A stretch of DNA of 61,927 bases from JAJPHJ01 sp035622315 (GCA_035622315.1 DASPVP010000145.1:1-61927); one strand, 5' to 3'; counted from the stretch's first letter, positions 51,664 to 60,607 are shown. A program made the numbers and translations. Notes: generated from the letters alone by a model not told the origin.

Positions 51664-52875
51664 ATGCGCGTTTTGTTTTCGGGCGGCGGGACCGGTGGGC
51701 ACCTATATCCCACACTCTCGCTCGCGCAAGCGTTGCGGCGCGGCGATGCAGAGGCGGGTCTGTGCGAACCTTCTGCATCGTCGCCATCTCCTGAGCGCAG
51801 CAACCCCATGACCGCGTCGCCGGCGCGTCCGGTGCACGCTGTGCTCTTCGTCGGTGCGCCGGGCAACATGGATGAAGCGCTGCTCACGCGCGACGACGTG
51901 CCTTACAAGACCGTACGGAGTCAGCCGCTGACCGGGCTCTCGAAAGTGCGCGCCGCGCTTGGCCTTGCGGGCAACGCAGCCGCGGTCATGCAAGCCCTCC
52001 CAATCGTCTCGCATTTCAGACCGGACGCGATCGTCGGCAGCGGCGGCTACGCGTGCGCGCCGGCCGTCATCGCCGGCGCCATGCTCCGCGCGAGCGGGAG
52101 ACTGCCGAACTTGCGCGTCGCGCTCATGGAGCCGAACGTCATCCCTGGTCTCGCAAACCGCCGTCTGGCTCGCCACGCGAACGAGATCTGGGGCGCATAT
52201 GCCGATTCTGCCACGTCGGCGTTCTTCGGCGACAAGTTCGTGCTGACCGGGATCCCCGTGCGCGCCGATCTCCACACGCCCATGCAAAAGGCCGAAGCGC
52301 GCCGCAGTCTTGGGCTGCATCCGGAGCGTTTCACCGTGCTCGTCTTCGGCGGTAGCCAAGGTGCGCGCAGCCTCAACGTGGCGACGAGCGGCATGGTGGC
52401 GCGCAGGCGCCTGCCGCTGGATTGGCAAGTGCTGCATCTGACCGGCGTCCGCGACCACGCCTGGATGATGGCCGAGCGCAAGACTGAGCCGAACGACAAC
52501 CGCTATATCGTCATGGCCTACCTGGACGCGATGGCGCTCGCGTACTGGGCGGCCGACATCGCCGTCTGCCGCGCGGGCGCATCGACCTTGGCCGAGCTCT
52601 GCCAAGTGGGGCTGCCCGCTATCCTCGTGCCCTATCCGCACTCGAGCGAGCAGCACCAGCGTGACAACGCCTCGTACTTCACGGACCGCGGCGCTGCATA
52701 TACCATGCCGGATGCCGCGCTCAACCCCGACTCGCTCTACTGGATGCTCGTGGAGGCGAGCGAGGCGGACAAGCTCGCGACCCTCGCTGCGCGCTTGCGC
52801 GCGCTCGCCCATCCGCACGCGGTGGAATCCATGCTTGCGAGACTGATCGGCGGCGATGTCGCAGTCCATACGTGA
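51664..52875 (+). CDS. murG: UDP-GlcNAc:undecaprenyl-PP-MurNAc-pentapeptide transferase
   Basis: 403 aa, longer than the usual ~360. FSGGGTGGHLYPTLSLAQAL gives the lipid I-binding loop; IVGSGGYACAPAVIAG, VFGGSQGARSLN, CRAGASTLAEL and PYPHSSEQHQRDNA are conserved. Between AQALRR and AVLFVG there is an extra stretch of ~30 residues (27-57; Ser/Pro/Ala-rich, GLCEPSASSPSPERSNP) whose DNA contains an inverted repeat CGATGCAGA...TCTGCATCG (51744-51752, 51772-51780). Otherwise intact; murC overlaps by 20 bases. Confidence 0.93.
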   Translation: MRVLFSGGGTGGHLYPTLSLAQALRRGDAEAGLCEPSASSPSPERSNPMTASPARPVHAVLFVGAPGNMDEALLTRDDVPYKTVRSQPLTGLSKVRAALGLAGNAAAVMQALPIVSHFRPDAIVGSGGYACAPAVIAGAMLRASGRLPNLRVALMEPNVIPGLANRRLARHANEIWGAYADSATSAFFGDKFVLTGIPVRADLHTPMQKAEARRSLGLHPERFTVLVFGGSQGARSLNVATSGMVARRRLPLDWQVLHLTGVRDHAWMMAERKTEPNDNRYIVMAYLDAMALAYWAADIAVCRAGASTLAELCQVGLPAILVPYPHSSEQHQRDNASYFTDRGAAYTMPDAALNPDSLYWMLVEASEADKLATLAARLRALAHPHAVESMLARLIGGDVAVHT

Positions 52876-54364
52876 CCTGTCGCACGCAGCGCACGCGCGC
52901 GAAAAGGGCCTGCCCGCTGCCCAGCCAAAATCCGTGTCAGGCATGACGCGTTTGCATCGTCACGTGCACTTCGTGGGCATCGGCGGCATCGGGATGAGCG
53001 CTATCGCGCGCGTCCTGCTCGCGCTGGGCGTCGGAGTGTCTGGCTCCGACCTCAAGATGAACGGCACGCTCGAAAAATTGCGCGGTCTTGGCGCGAACGT
53101 GACCCTCGGCCACGCCTCCGAGAACATCCGCGGCTGCGACGCAGTCGTGATCTCGTCGGCGATCCCGGCCGACAATCCCGAAGTCATCGCCGCGCGTGCG
53201 GCGGGGATCCCGGTGATGCAGCGCGCCGAGATGCTGGCCGAGATCATGGCCGACAAGCAAGGCATCGCGGTCTCGGGCACGCACGGCAAGACGACGACCA
53301 CGTCGATGATCGCCTCGGTCTTGGACGCGGGCAGCATGGCGCCGACGGTGCTCATCGGCGGCGAGGTGAACGATCTCGGCGCGAACGCACGGCTCGGCTC
53401 GGGCAACATCGTGGTGGCCGAGGCGGACGAAAGCGACGCGTCGTTTTTGCGGCTGCGACCTACATGTGCGGTCGTCACGAACATCGAGAACGACCACCTG
53501 GGGTATTACCGGGATCTCGAGCATCTCATCGAGACGTTCACCGCATTCATCACGCGCGTGCCGCCGGAGGGTTGCATCGTCGCCTCAGCGGACTGCGCCG
53601 CCGTCGGAGAACTGCTGCGCCGGCTGCGGACGAGCCCAAGCCTGCTCGGCGATCCCACCGTCATCACCGCCGGCTTTGACGCGGCGGCAGACGTACGGGG
53701 TATCGACGTGGAGCTCGCCGATTTCGGCTCGACGTTCACGGTGCTTCAGAACGGACAGAGCCTGGGTGAGATCACGCTGCGCGTGCCCGGACTGATCAAC
53801 GTCGCGAACGCGCTCGTCGCAGTGGCGGTCGGCCTACGGTTCGGCGTGAGCTTCGAGGTGATCGCCCGCGCGCTCGCGCGTTTCCGCGGCGTGGCCCGTC
53901 GCTTCCAAGTGCTCTACGAGAGCGAATCGCTCATGGTGGTCGACGATTACGCGCACCACCCGACCGCAGTCCAAGAGACGATCGCTGCGGCGCGCGCTTA
54001 TTGGCCAGGACGGATCGTCGTCGCTTTCCAACCGCATCGCTATAGCCGGACGGCGTATCTCGTGCGCGACTTCGCCCGCGCGCTCTTGCGCGCAGACGAG
54101 GTGGTCGTCGCGGACATCTACGCAGCCGGCGAGATGCCGCTGCCGGGCGTGCGCGCAGAGTCGATCGTGGATTTCATCGCCGATCTGGATCCGCAAAAAG
54201 CTGCGGTCCATCTGCCCAAACCCGCGGACGTGCTCGCCTACTTGCAGCGCACGATCAAATCAGGCGATCTCGTGCTGACGTTGGGCGCGGGTGATATCGG
54301 CGGCGTCGCGCACGAGCTCGCCGCGGGGCTGTCGGCCGCCGACGCCGGCGTCGCAAACCTCTAG
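52856..54364 (+). CDS. murC: UDP-N-acetylmuramate:L-alanine ligase
   Basis: 502 aa Mur ligase adding the first amino acid. HFVGIGGIGMSAIAR starts the Rossmann domain, ATP loop AVSGTHGKTTTTSMI, EADESDASFLRLRP, NIENDHLGYYRDLE, and DDYAHHPTAVQET. ATG 52856 lies within murG; ATG 52943, just before HRHVHFVGIGG, is an equally possible start and would match the family N-terminus better. Confidence 0.94.
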   Translation: MSQSIRDLSHAAHAREKGLPAAQPKSVSGMTRLHRHVHFVGIGGIGMSAIARVLLALGVGVSGSDLKMNGTLEKLRGLGANVTLGHASENIRGCDAVVISSAIPADNPEVIAARAAGIPVMQRAEMLAEIMADKQGIAVSGTHGKTTTTSMIASVLDAGSMAPTVLIGGEVNDLGANARLGSGNIVVAEADESDASFLRLRPTCAVVTNIENDHLGYYRDLEHLIETFTAFITRVPPEGCIVASADCAAVGELLRRLRTSPSLLGDPTVITAGFDAAADVRGIDVELADFGSTFTVLQNGQSLGEITLRVPGLINVANALVAVAVGLRFGVSFEVIARALARFRGVARRFQVLYESESLMVVDDYAHHPTAVQETIAAARAYWPGRIVVAFQPHRYSRTAYLVRDFARALLRADEVVVADIYAAGEMPLPGVRAESIVDFIADLDPQKAAVHLPKPADVLAYLQRTIKSGDLVLTLGAGDIGGVAHELAAGLSAADAGVANL

Positions 54365-54379
54365 AACCGGGCGAAGACG

Positions 54380-55297
54380 ATGAACGCTGCATCCGTCCCC
54401 GGCCAGGCGCTTCGCGAGTCCGACCGTGCGGCGCTGCGAGAGCTACTAGAGGAATCCGTCAAGTTCGACGAACCGATGGCGCCCAAGACCTCGATGCGCG
54501 TGGGCGGGACCGCGGCCGCGTTCGCCACCCTGGATGAAACAGCGCGGCTCGTCGCGCTGCTGAAATACTGCAACCGCGAGCGCATCGCGTGGACCGTGCT
54601 CGGCCTCGGCAGCAACGTCGTGGTGCGTGACGAGGGTTTTGCCGGCGTTATCGTACGGCTTGCCGGCGGTTTCGCCCGCGTGGACGTGCAGGGCACGATC
54701 GTGCGCGCCGGCGGCGCGGCCCCGATCGCTGCGCTCTGCCGAGAAGCTGCAAAAGCAGGCCTCGAAGGCGCCGAAGCGCTCGTCGGCATCCCCGGCACGG
54801 TGGGCGGTGCGGTGCGTATGAACGCGGGGACCAAGGTCGAGATCGGTGACCTCGTGCGCTCCATCGAGCTCTTGGTGGCAGGCGAAGACGTGCAGAGCAT
54901 GACATTGCCGGCATTTCGCTATCGCAGTTCCGATCTCGATCGCAGCGCGGTGGTCTGCTCGGCCGAGTTGGAATTACGTATAGGCGAAAAGGACGCCGTG
55001 CAGGCGCGTTTGCGCGAGCACATCGAGCGGCGCAACGCCACGCAGCCGCTTGCCCTCCCGAATTCGGGCAGCGTCTTCCGCAACCCCGAGGGCGATTTCG
55101 CCGCGCGGCTGATCGAAGCATCGGGTTGCAAGGGCATGCGCGTTGGACGCGTCGAGGTGTCGACGAAACACGCGAACTTCATCGTGAACCATGGCGGCGG
55201 GTCGTGCGCCGACGTCGTCACGCTCATGACGCGCGTGCGCGACATGGTCAAGCGCAAGACCGGTGTCGAGCTCGAACCCGAGATCCAGATCCTCTGA
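54380..55297 (+). CDS. murB: UDP-N-acetylenolpyruvoylglucosamine reductase
   Basis: 305 aa FAD enzyme making UDP-MurNAc. KTSMRVGGTAAAFATL, VLGLGSNVVVRDEGFAGVIV (20), IPGTVGGAVRMNAG and FRYRSSDL; the catalytic Ser/Cys region is LPNSGSVFRNPEGDFAARLI (20) and the final VSTKHANFIVNHGGGSCADV (20) is type I MurB-like. It ends one base before the GTG of ddl. Confidence 0.94.
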   Translation: MNAASVPGQALRESDRAALRELLEESVKFDEPMAPKTSMRVGGTAAAFATLDETARLVALLKYCNRERIAWTVLGLGSNVVVRDEGFAGVIVRLAGGFARVDVQGTIVRAGGAAPIAALCREAAKAGLEGAEALVGIPGTVGGAVRMNAGTKVEIGDLVRSIELLVAGEDVQSMTLPAFRYRSSDLDRSAVVCSAELELRIGEKDAVQARLREHIERRNATQPLALPNSGSVFRNPEGDFAARLIEASGCKGMRVGRVEVSTKHANFIVNHGGGSCADVVTLMTRVRDMVKRKTGVELEPEIQIL

Positions 55298-55298
55298 C

Positions 55299-56219
55299 GT
55301 GGCCACCGGCCTGATCGCGGTGCTCATGGGCGGTCGATCCGCCGAGCGCGAGATCAGTCTACAGACGGGCGAGGGTGTCTCGCGCGCTTTGGAAACGCTT
55401 GGGTATGCGACGTGCACCTTTGACGACGACGAACGGCTTGTCGACGGTCTGCGACAGGCCCGTCCGGCTGCGGTCTTCAACGCGCTGCACGGCGGCGCTG
55501 GCGAGGACGGACGGATTCAGGCGCTCTTAGATTGGCTCGGCCTCGGCTATCAGGGTTCGGGCGTGCGAGCGTGCGCAATCGCGATGGACAAGTGGGTGAC
55601 AAAAGCGGTGGCTGTCGCGCAGAGGTTGCCTGTGCCCCGCGGAATACTCGTCCGCGCTCAGGATGCAGGGCATGTCGTGCCGGCACAGCTGGGATTCCCC
55701 TGCGTCGTCAAGCCGAATGACGAAGGTTCGGCCATCGGCGTGAGCATCGTGCGCGACCCGAACGATCTTTCCGCAGCGCTTGCGACGGCGCACACGGACC
55801 GGGTGCTCGTCGAGGAGTTCATCGACGGTCGCGAGTTGACGGTCGCTGTGCTCGGCGACGAAGCGCTACCGCTCGTCGAGATCACGCCGCACGACTCGTT
55901 CTATACGTATCACGCGAAATACACACCGGGTGGTAGCACCCACACGGTGCCTGCGCAGATAGACGCTGGGATCGCAAAAACGATCCAAGAAGACGCGCTC
56001 GCGCTGCATCGGGCGCTCGGTGCGCGGGATTATTCGCGCATCGACGTCATGCTGGACAAGACGGGCGGCCATTACTTCCTTGAGTGCAACACGCTGCCTG
56101 GGCTGACCGCGCTTAGCCTCTTTCCCGATGCCGCGCGCGCTGCGGGCATGACGTATGAAGCGCTAGTGGGCCGCCTGGTGGAGTGCGCCAGGTCACGGAC
56201 AAGCCCGGCCTGGCGCTGA
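55299..56219 (+). CDS. ddl: D-alanine:D-alanine ligase
   Basis: 306 aa ATP-grasp ligase supplying D-Ala-D-Ala for MurF. VLMGGRSAEREISLQTGEGV (20), FNALHGGAGEDGRIQALLDW (20), MDKWVTKAVA, VKPNDEGSAIGVSIV, VEEFIDGRELTVAVLG and the metal motif HYFLECNTLPGLTALS are all present. GTG start one base after murB. Last recognisable gene of the dcw cluster; ftsQ, ftsA and ftsZ do not follow. Confidence 0.94.
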   Translation: MATGLIAVLMGGRSAEREISLQTGEGVSRALETLGYATCTFDDDERLVDGLRQARPAAVFNALHGGAGEDGRIQALLDWLGLGYQGSGVRACAIAMDKWVTKAVAVAQRLPVPRGILVRAQDAGHVVPAQLGFPCVVKPNDEGSAIGVSIVRDPNDLSAALATAHTDRVLVEEFIDGRELTVAVLGDEALPLVEITPHDSFYTYHAKYTPGGSTHTVPAQIDAGIAKTIQEDALALHRALGARDYSRIDVMLDKTGGHYFLECNTLPGLTALSLFPDAARAAGMTYEALVGRLVECARSRTSPAWR

Positions 56220-56276
56220 CACTTCCCCGCGCCAACCGAATAGAAATATAGGTGACCCTACCCCAACGGCAACGTA

Positions 56277-56331
56277 GGGGCGACTGCAAATCGCCCCGAC
56301 GCCATTGTAGGGGGCGATTACAAATCGCCCC
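56277..56331. repeat. Two hairpin repeats, same family as before murD
   Basis: Copies at 56277-56297 (one mismatch in the stem, GGGGCGACT) and 56310-56331 (GGGGCGATT ... AATCGCCCC). They start 33 bases apart. As at murD, the last copy abuts the Shine-Dalgarno (AAGGAA) of the next gene. The remaining bases of the ddl-56343 gap show nothing else. Confidence 0.85.
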
Positions 56332-56342
56332 AAGGAAACGAG

Positions 56343-57074
56343 ATGGTCGGAGATTTCTGGTCAGAGCTTTTCAAGAGCGTCGGTAGTCTGCTGCAGAGCA
56401 GAAACCGCGAGTTCGTCTTCGTCGACGAGAACGAGCTCGCGAGCACGCTCGCCGATCCGAGCACTGCGCTTGCCGATCCAAAGCCTGTCCCGTCGCTACT
56501 TGCGCAGGCCAAAGAGGCGATGGACGGATTAGAAAAAACCGATCCCGATTTTTCCGAAGCCGACTTCCTCTCGCAAGCGGGCAAGACGTTCGGCGGCGTG
56601 CTCACAGCTGAGGGAGCCATGGACGCATCTGCGATCTCTGCGCTCGCCACGCCCAACTTTCTAGCTGCCTTCCAGCAGCGCGTCGACGGCTGGCGCAACG
56701 GCGGTTTCACTCGCACCGTCGCGAATGTCACTTTGGATGCTCCTGCGATCATGCGCGTCGCGGTCGGCGGAGAGCAGGAAGCGATCACCGTCCGCTTTAC
56801 TGGGTCGGCAGTGCGGAACACGAAAGAAGATATCACAGGCCTGCTCACCGATGGGACCGCGCAGGTCGAATCGTTCACAGAGTTCGCCACGTTCGTCCGC
56901 CCAGCCGGTTCCACCACGCCGAAAAATGCTGCGAACGGCGGTGCTTTGCACTGCCCCTCGTGCGGTGCACCGGTCGATGAAGGCGCGCTGAAGTGCTCGT
57001 TCTGCGGCGCACCCATCACTGGGAGCGGCGGCACCTGGCTGCTCGACCGGCTGAGCACCTCCGCCTACACGTAG
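56343..57074 (+). CDS. Tim44-like domain protein with C-terminal zinc ribbon
   Basis: 243 aa. Residues ~60-190 look like a Tim44-like/MBA1-type alpha+beta fold (DPDFSEADFLSQAGKTFGGV, 20; NFLAAFQQRVDGWRNGGFTR), and residues ~205-228 are a zinc ribbon LHCPSCGAPVDEGALKCSFC (20) with two CxxC pairs. No signal peptide or membrane segment. Bacterial proteins of this kind may chaperone membrane proteins, but function here is unknown. It may be read through from ddl; hairpin repeats lie before its ribosome-binding site. Confidence 0.62.
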   Translation: MVGDFWSELFKSVGSLLQSRNREFVFVDENELASTLADPSTALADPKPVPSLLAQAKEAMDGLEKTDPDFSEADFLSQAGKTFGGVLTAEGAMDASAISALATPNFLAAFQQRVDGWRNGGFTRTVANVTLDAPAIMRVAVGGEQEAITVRFTGSAVRNTKEDITGLLTDGTAQVESFTEFATFVRPAGSTTPKNAANGGALHCPSCGAPVDEGALKCSFCGAPITGSGGTWLLDRLSTSAYT

Positions 57075-57134
57075 AGCGCCCAGGAAACACAAACCCAGGT
57101 ATTTTGCGTAGCCGCCGAAAAGAGCGCGCTTCCC

Positions 57135-58262
57135 ATGCGCATCGGCAGAATTTTCGGCATCGACATCGTCGTCAGCCTGAGCTGGCTCTTCATCTTCGCC
57201 TTCGTCGCCTGGGCGCTCGCCGACGTCGGCCCATTCCAATCGATCGACTTGACGCCGGTCGCGCGCATCGGCCTGGGCGTTATCACCGCCTTGTGCTTTT
57301 TTGCGAGCGTGCTGATCCACGAACTGGCGCATTCACTCGTCGCCCGCAGCCGTGGCATACCGATAAAGCAGATCACGCTGTTCATCTTCGGCGGGGTGTC
57401 CAATCTCGAGGGTGAGCCGAGCACCGCACCCGTCGAGGCTTGGATCGCATTCGTAGGACCGCTCACCAGCATCGTGCTCGGCGGCGTCTTCTTCCTGATC
57501 GGCGTGCTCGTGGGGCCGAAGAACGCGCTCGGGCTGGCCGCCTTCTATCTCTCGTGGGCCAACGTCATCCTCGGCGTCTTCAATCTGCTCCCGGCGTTTC
57601 CGCTGGATGGCGGTCGTGTGCTCCACGCGCTGATCTGGCGGGTGACGAAGAGCCGCTACCGCGCCACGCAGATCGCGGCCACCACCGGCCGGGTGGTGGC
57701 CTGGATGTTCGTCGCTTTCGGTGCGTTCATGGCATTGTCGAACGCGAAGAACGCTTTCTCGGGTCTCTGGCTCGCCTTCATCGGATGGTTCCTCTTGCAA
57801 GCCGGCGGCGCCGAACGCATGCATGCGGAACTCGAGCACGCGCTGTCAGGTCTAACTGCGAAAGATATCGCAGAACCTCCGCCACAGGCCTTGCCTGCAG
57901 ACGCGACAGCGGACTTCGCGCTGCAGCTCATGATGAAGACCGGTTATCGAGCCTTCCCGGTGATGCTCGGCGATCAGCTGCTCGGCATTCTGACGATGAG
58001 CGATTTCGCAAAGCTCGGCGATCGTGCGCCATCGCAGGCGTATGTCACCTCGCTCATGACGCGCACCGAGGACCTCAAGCGCGTCTCACCCACGACTGAC
58101 GCAAACGAAGTCTTGCGGATGCTCTCCGCAAGCGGGCTTGGACAGATCCCGGTGATGGATGATTCCGGCAAGCTCGTCGGTTTTGTCACGCGCGAGAACG
58201 TACTGCGGCGCCTGCCGTTGCGTCGCGAGATCGATCGCATCGCTCCGTCACACGCCGCCTAG
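57135..58262 (+). CDS. Site-2 protease family zinc metalloprotease with CBS pair
   Basis: 375 aa. Six membrane segments and an M50/S2P core: zinc-binding HELAHSLVAR (HExxH), the second site FPLDGGRVLHALIW. C-terminal residues ~240-370 carry two CBS motifs (FPVMLGDQLLGILTMSDFA and IPVMDDSGKLVGFVTRENVL, 20). The family includes SpoIVFB-like and Rv-type proteases that clip membrane-bound regulators, with CBS binding adenyl nucleotides. Substrate unknown; next gene is convergent. Confidence 0.9.
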   Translation: MRIGRIFGIDIVVSLSWLFIFAFVAWALADVGPFQSIDLTPVARIGLGVITALCFFASVLIHELAHSLVARSRGIPIKQITLFIFGGVSNLEGEPSTAPVEAWIAFVGPLTSIVLGGVFFLIGVLVGPKNALGLAAFYLSWANVILGVFNLLPAFPLDGGRVLHALIWRVTKSRYRATQIAATTGRVVAWMFVAFGAFMALSNAKNAFSGLWLAFIGWFLLQAGGAERMHAELEHALSGLTAKDIAEPPPQALPADATADFALQLMMKTGYRAFPVMLGDQLLGILTMSDFAKLGDRAPSQAYVTSLMTRTEDLKRVSPTTDANEVLRMLSASGLGQIPVMDDSGKLVGFVTRENVLRRLPLRREIDRIAPSHAA

Positions 58263-58275
58263 CGCAACACATGTA

Positions 58276-58300
58276 GCGGCCCGACCTTCAGTTCGGTCCT
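58276..58300. terminator. Hairpin in convergent gap after site-2 protease
   Basis: GCGGCCCGACC-TTCAGTTC-GGTCC region between convergent stops at 58262 and 58340. Stem is short and no T-run follows, so a terminator role is weak; it resembles the degenerate GC-rich hairpins at 40629 and 18722. Confidence 0.3.
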
Positions 58301-58339
58301 TGATCGCGGGCGCGTTTAGATTTGCGCGGCTACCCAGCG

Positions 58340-59920
58340 CTAGTGAATGCTCTTCGCTCCGGCTCCAAGCGTCATGGGGTGGGAGGGTCCGACGCTTTGC
58401 CATTGCGGCAGCGCGGGCCGGAAGACAGGCTCGATCGGCCGCGCCGGCTCGATCGTCTCATGGCTGATGATGGGCTTGCGCGCCCCGGGTTCACGAGCAG
58501 CGACCGGCTCACCGTATCGTACTGGCTCGCGCACGCCGTTCACAACGCGATATGAGGGGCGCGAACCGGCTTGAAGTTCTGACGCTCCCGAACTCGCTGA
58601 CCCGAGCGGTCCGAAGCCAACATCCTTGCGCGGCTCGACGCGATCGAAGACGACGGCTTGCGAGAGCGACTCCGGCCGGTTCACGAGTCGGGGCTCGACG
58701 GCGTAGCGGAGGTCAGCCGGCAACGAGTGACGGTCGCCTTGTATCTCGATCGGTGCCGTCGATTTCACGGCCACCTTCCGTCCGTCCGGAAGCGTGAAGT
58801 TCGCTTCGATCACGGAATTGCCGGCGGTAACGCCGTCCGGCACTTGCATGACGCCCCAAAACATCCCCGGATGTCCAAACCATGGGGTCAGCGCACATTG
58901 GCCTGGGACGCCCGCGACGGTGAAGAAGCCCGAACCGAACGGGAAGAAGCGGCTGATGAGGACCACTTCGATGATGCTTCCGGAGACGAAGTATGACGGT
59001 CCGGGGGTGAAGACGGAGAATCCCGGCGGTGAGAATCGGAAGCGGTGGAACCATGGCCATCCAAATCCAAGTGCCGGCGATCCAAAGCCGTACCCGAAGC
59101 CTGCACCGCCGCCGTACGCCCCAACAGTATAATCACTCGCGGCCCCCGCGTCCACCCGAAACGACCATCCCTCCTCGAAGGGCGTGCCGTCGGTCGACTG
59201 TCCGGTGATCTCAACGTTGTGCTCCCCGGCGGCGAGCGCTTGCATCGGCGTGTATGAGACGTACTGCGACGAGATGGTCGATTGATCGCTGACGTCCTGG
59301 CCATCGAGTTGGATCTGCACGGTCGACGGATCGACGGCCGACGTTCCACCCGTGAACCGCGCGTAGATCGAAGGGTATTGCGATCCGACGATCGTGCCTG
59401 AAGCCGGCCGCACGTTTTCGACAGTGGGGGGAACATGTGCGACTGTCGTGTAGACCGGGCCGCCGGCATACGCCGCGAAACTTCCAGGTTTCCATCCCGA
59501 GACGATGACCACGGTGTTGCTATTCGCATCGTAGTCGACGGACACGCCGAGCGCCTGCGCGACGAATCGCAACGGGATCATGACTCTGCCTGCGACCTCG
59601 CGAGCCGCGACGTCCATGGTCTCGTTGCGGCCGTTGACCCGCGCCTGACGTGAGCCCACGGTGATCTGGACGGTCGTCGAGCCAAGCATCGCGGTTGCCA
59701 CCCCGGATGACTCGTCGAACGATACCGCGGCGCCGAACTGCTCGAAAACGCCGCGCAGCGGCACGAGGACGTGGTCACCCGATACGAGGGCCGGCACGTC
59801 AGAAGACAACGGAGAGCCGTCGATGACGATCGACGGAAGCCCGCTGTCCGCAGCGGCCGCCAACCCAGTGGTCGCGACGCAAAGGGTGAGGAGAATCGCG
59901 AAGAGGGCCTTGGGCCGCAT
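58340..59920 (-). CDS. Secreted copper-amine-oxidase N-terminal (stalk) domain protein
   Basis: 526 aa. Signal peptide to ~24 (LFAILLTLCVATTGLAAAA), then a copper amine oxidase N-terminal-like domain (~30-125; VPLRGVFEQFGAAVSF, VMIPLRFVAQALGVSVDYD (19), VVIVSGW), an Ig-like region (~150-250) and a Gly/Phe/Pro-rich part (~260-400) ending in a Pro/Arg-rich tail. Such stalk domains bind cell-wall or surface polymers; no enzymatic domain is seen. ATG 59920 has AGAGG upstream; GTG 59929 is an alternative. Divergent from groES. Confidence 0.8.
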   Translation of the reverse strand: MRPKALFAILLTLCVATTGLAAAADSGLPSIVIDGSPLSSDVPALVSGDHVLVPLRGVFEQFGAAVSFDESSGVATAMLGSTTVQITVGSRQARVNGRNETMDVAAREVAGRVMIPLRFVAQALGVSVDYDANSNTVVIVSGWKPGSFAAYAGGPVYTTVAHVPPTVENVRPASGTIVGSQYPSIYARFTGGTSAVDPSTVQIQLDGQDVSDQSTISSQYVSYTPMQALAAGEHNVEITGQSTDGTPFEEGWSFRVDAGAASDYTVGAYGGGAGFGYGFGSPALGFGWPWFHRFRFSPPGFSVFTPGPSYFVSGSIIEVVLISRFFPFGSGFFTVAGVPGQCALTPWFGHPGMFWGVMQVPDGVTAGNSVIEANFTLPDGRKVAVKSTAPIEIQGDRHSLPADLRYAVEPRLVNRPESLSQAVVFDRVEPRKDVGFGPLGSASSGASELQAGSRPSYRVVNGVREPVRYGEPVAAREPGARKPIISHETIEPARPIEPVFRPALPQWQSVGPSHPMTLGAGAKSIH

Positions 59921-60068
59921 GGCTGCCACCTCTGCCCTGGACGGGCGGGTCTATTCGGGAAGCGCCGCCTGCGGTCGCCGGTCGCAAGGGCGAGTGCGCC
60001 CAGGAAGCGTGCTTCCACGGGGGCTTGACCGCTACCCCGCCCCAAGTCGCATCCGTCGCAGGAACGCC

Positions 60069-60097
60069 TTGTCAGAGGCTCGTAACCCGGCTATAAT
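60069..60097 (+). promoter_or_regulatory. Sigma-70 promoter of groESL
   Basis: TTGTCA (60069-60074), 17-base spacer, TATAAT (60092-60097): five or six of six bases at each box. Transcription should start near 60104, inside the CIRCE-like operator, leaving a leader of about 175 bases before groES. Otherwise, the 59930-60278 gap shows nothing I can name. Confidence 0.85.
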
Positions 60098-60101
60098 GCG
60101 A

Positions 60102-60119
60102 TTAGCACTCAAGTGCTAA
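60102..60119 (+). promoter_or_regulatory. CIRCE-like operator with shortened spacer
   Basis: TTAGCACT-CA-AGTGCTAA: arms identical to the CIRCE arms (TTAGCACTC-N9-GAGTGCTAA) but separated by two bases instead of nine. It overlaps the expected +1 of groESL, the place where HrcA represses. Likely the binding site of an HrcA variant or another repressor. Confidence 0.7.
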
Positions 60120-60278
60120 GACTGCTAAACACCATAGAATAGCCGTTCCAAGCCCCTTTTCAGAGCTTTCACGAAGAAGCGCACGACCCGCGGGAAGTCG
60201 CGCAGCGCTGGGTTCGCCCCGCTGCTGGCCGTGAGACTGAAAGGGCGCCTGAACGGGTTCCAAGGAGGAGCAAAACCC

Positions 60279-60590
60279 GTGGCCCCAACCGCGACCAAAG
60301 CTGAGCTCAAGCCGCTCGGCGACCGCGTCGTCATCGAGGCGGTCGAGCAGGCGCAACAGAGCGCCGGTGGCGTCATCCTGCCGGATACCGCCAAAGAGAA
60401 GCCCCAAGAAGGCATCGTGATCGCCGTCGGACCCGGCCGCCGGACCGACAAAGGCGACGTCATCGCGATGGATCTCAAGGTCGGCGATAAAGTCATCTAT
60501 TCGAAATACTCGGGCTCCGAGATCAAGCTCGACGGCACCGAGTACCTCATCATCAGCGAGAAAGACGTTCTCGCGATCGTGAAACGCTAA
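60279..60590 (+). CDS. groES: Co-chaperonin GroES
   Basis: 103 aa GroES, slightly long at the N-terminus. Conserved: LKPLGDRVVIEAVE, mobile loop SAGGVILPDTAKEKPQEG (18) and the C-terminal KLDGTEYLIISEKDVLAIV (19). GTG start at 60279 with perfect AAGGAGG at 60262-60268; an in-frame ATG at 60231 would place the Shine-Dalgarno inside the gene. It caps GroEL. First gene of the heat-shock operon. Confidence 0.95.
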   Translation: MAPTATKAELKPLGDRVVIEAVEQAQQSAGGVILPDTAKEKPQEGIVIAVGPGRRTDKGDVIAMDLKVGDKVIYSKYSGSEIKLDGTEYLIISEKDVLAIVKR

Positions 60591-60607
60591 AGGAGCGCTA
60601 AACAGAC

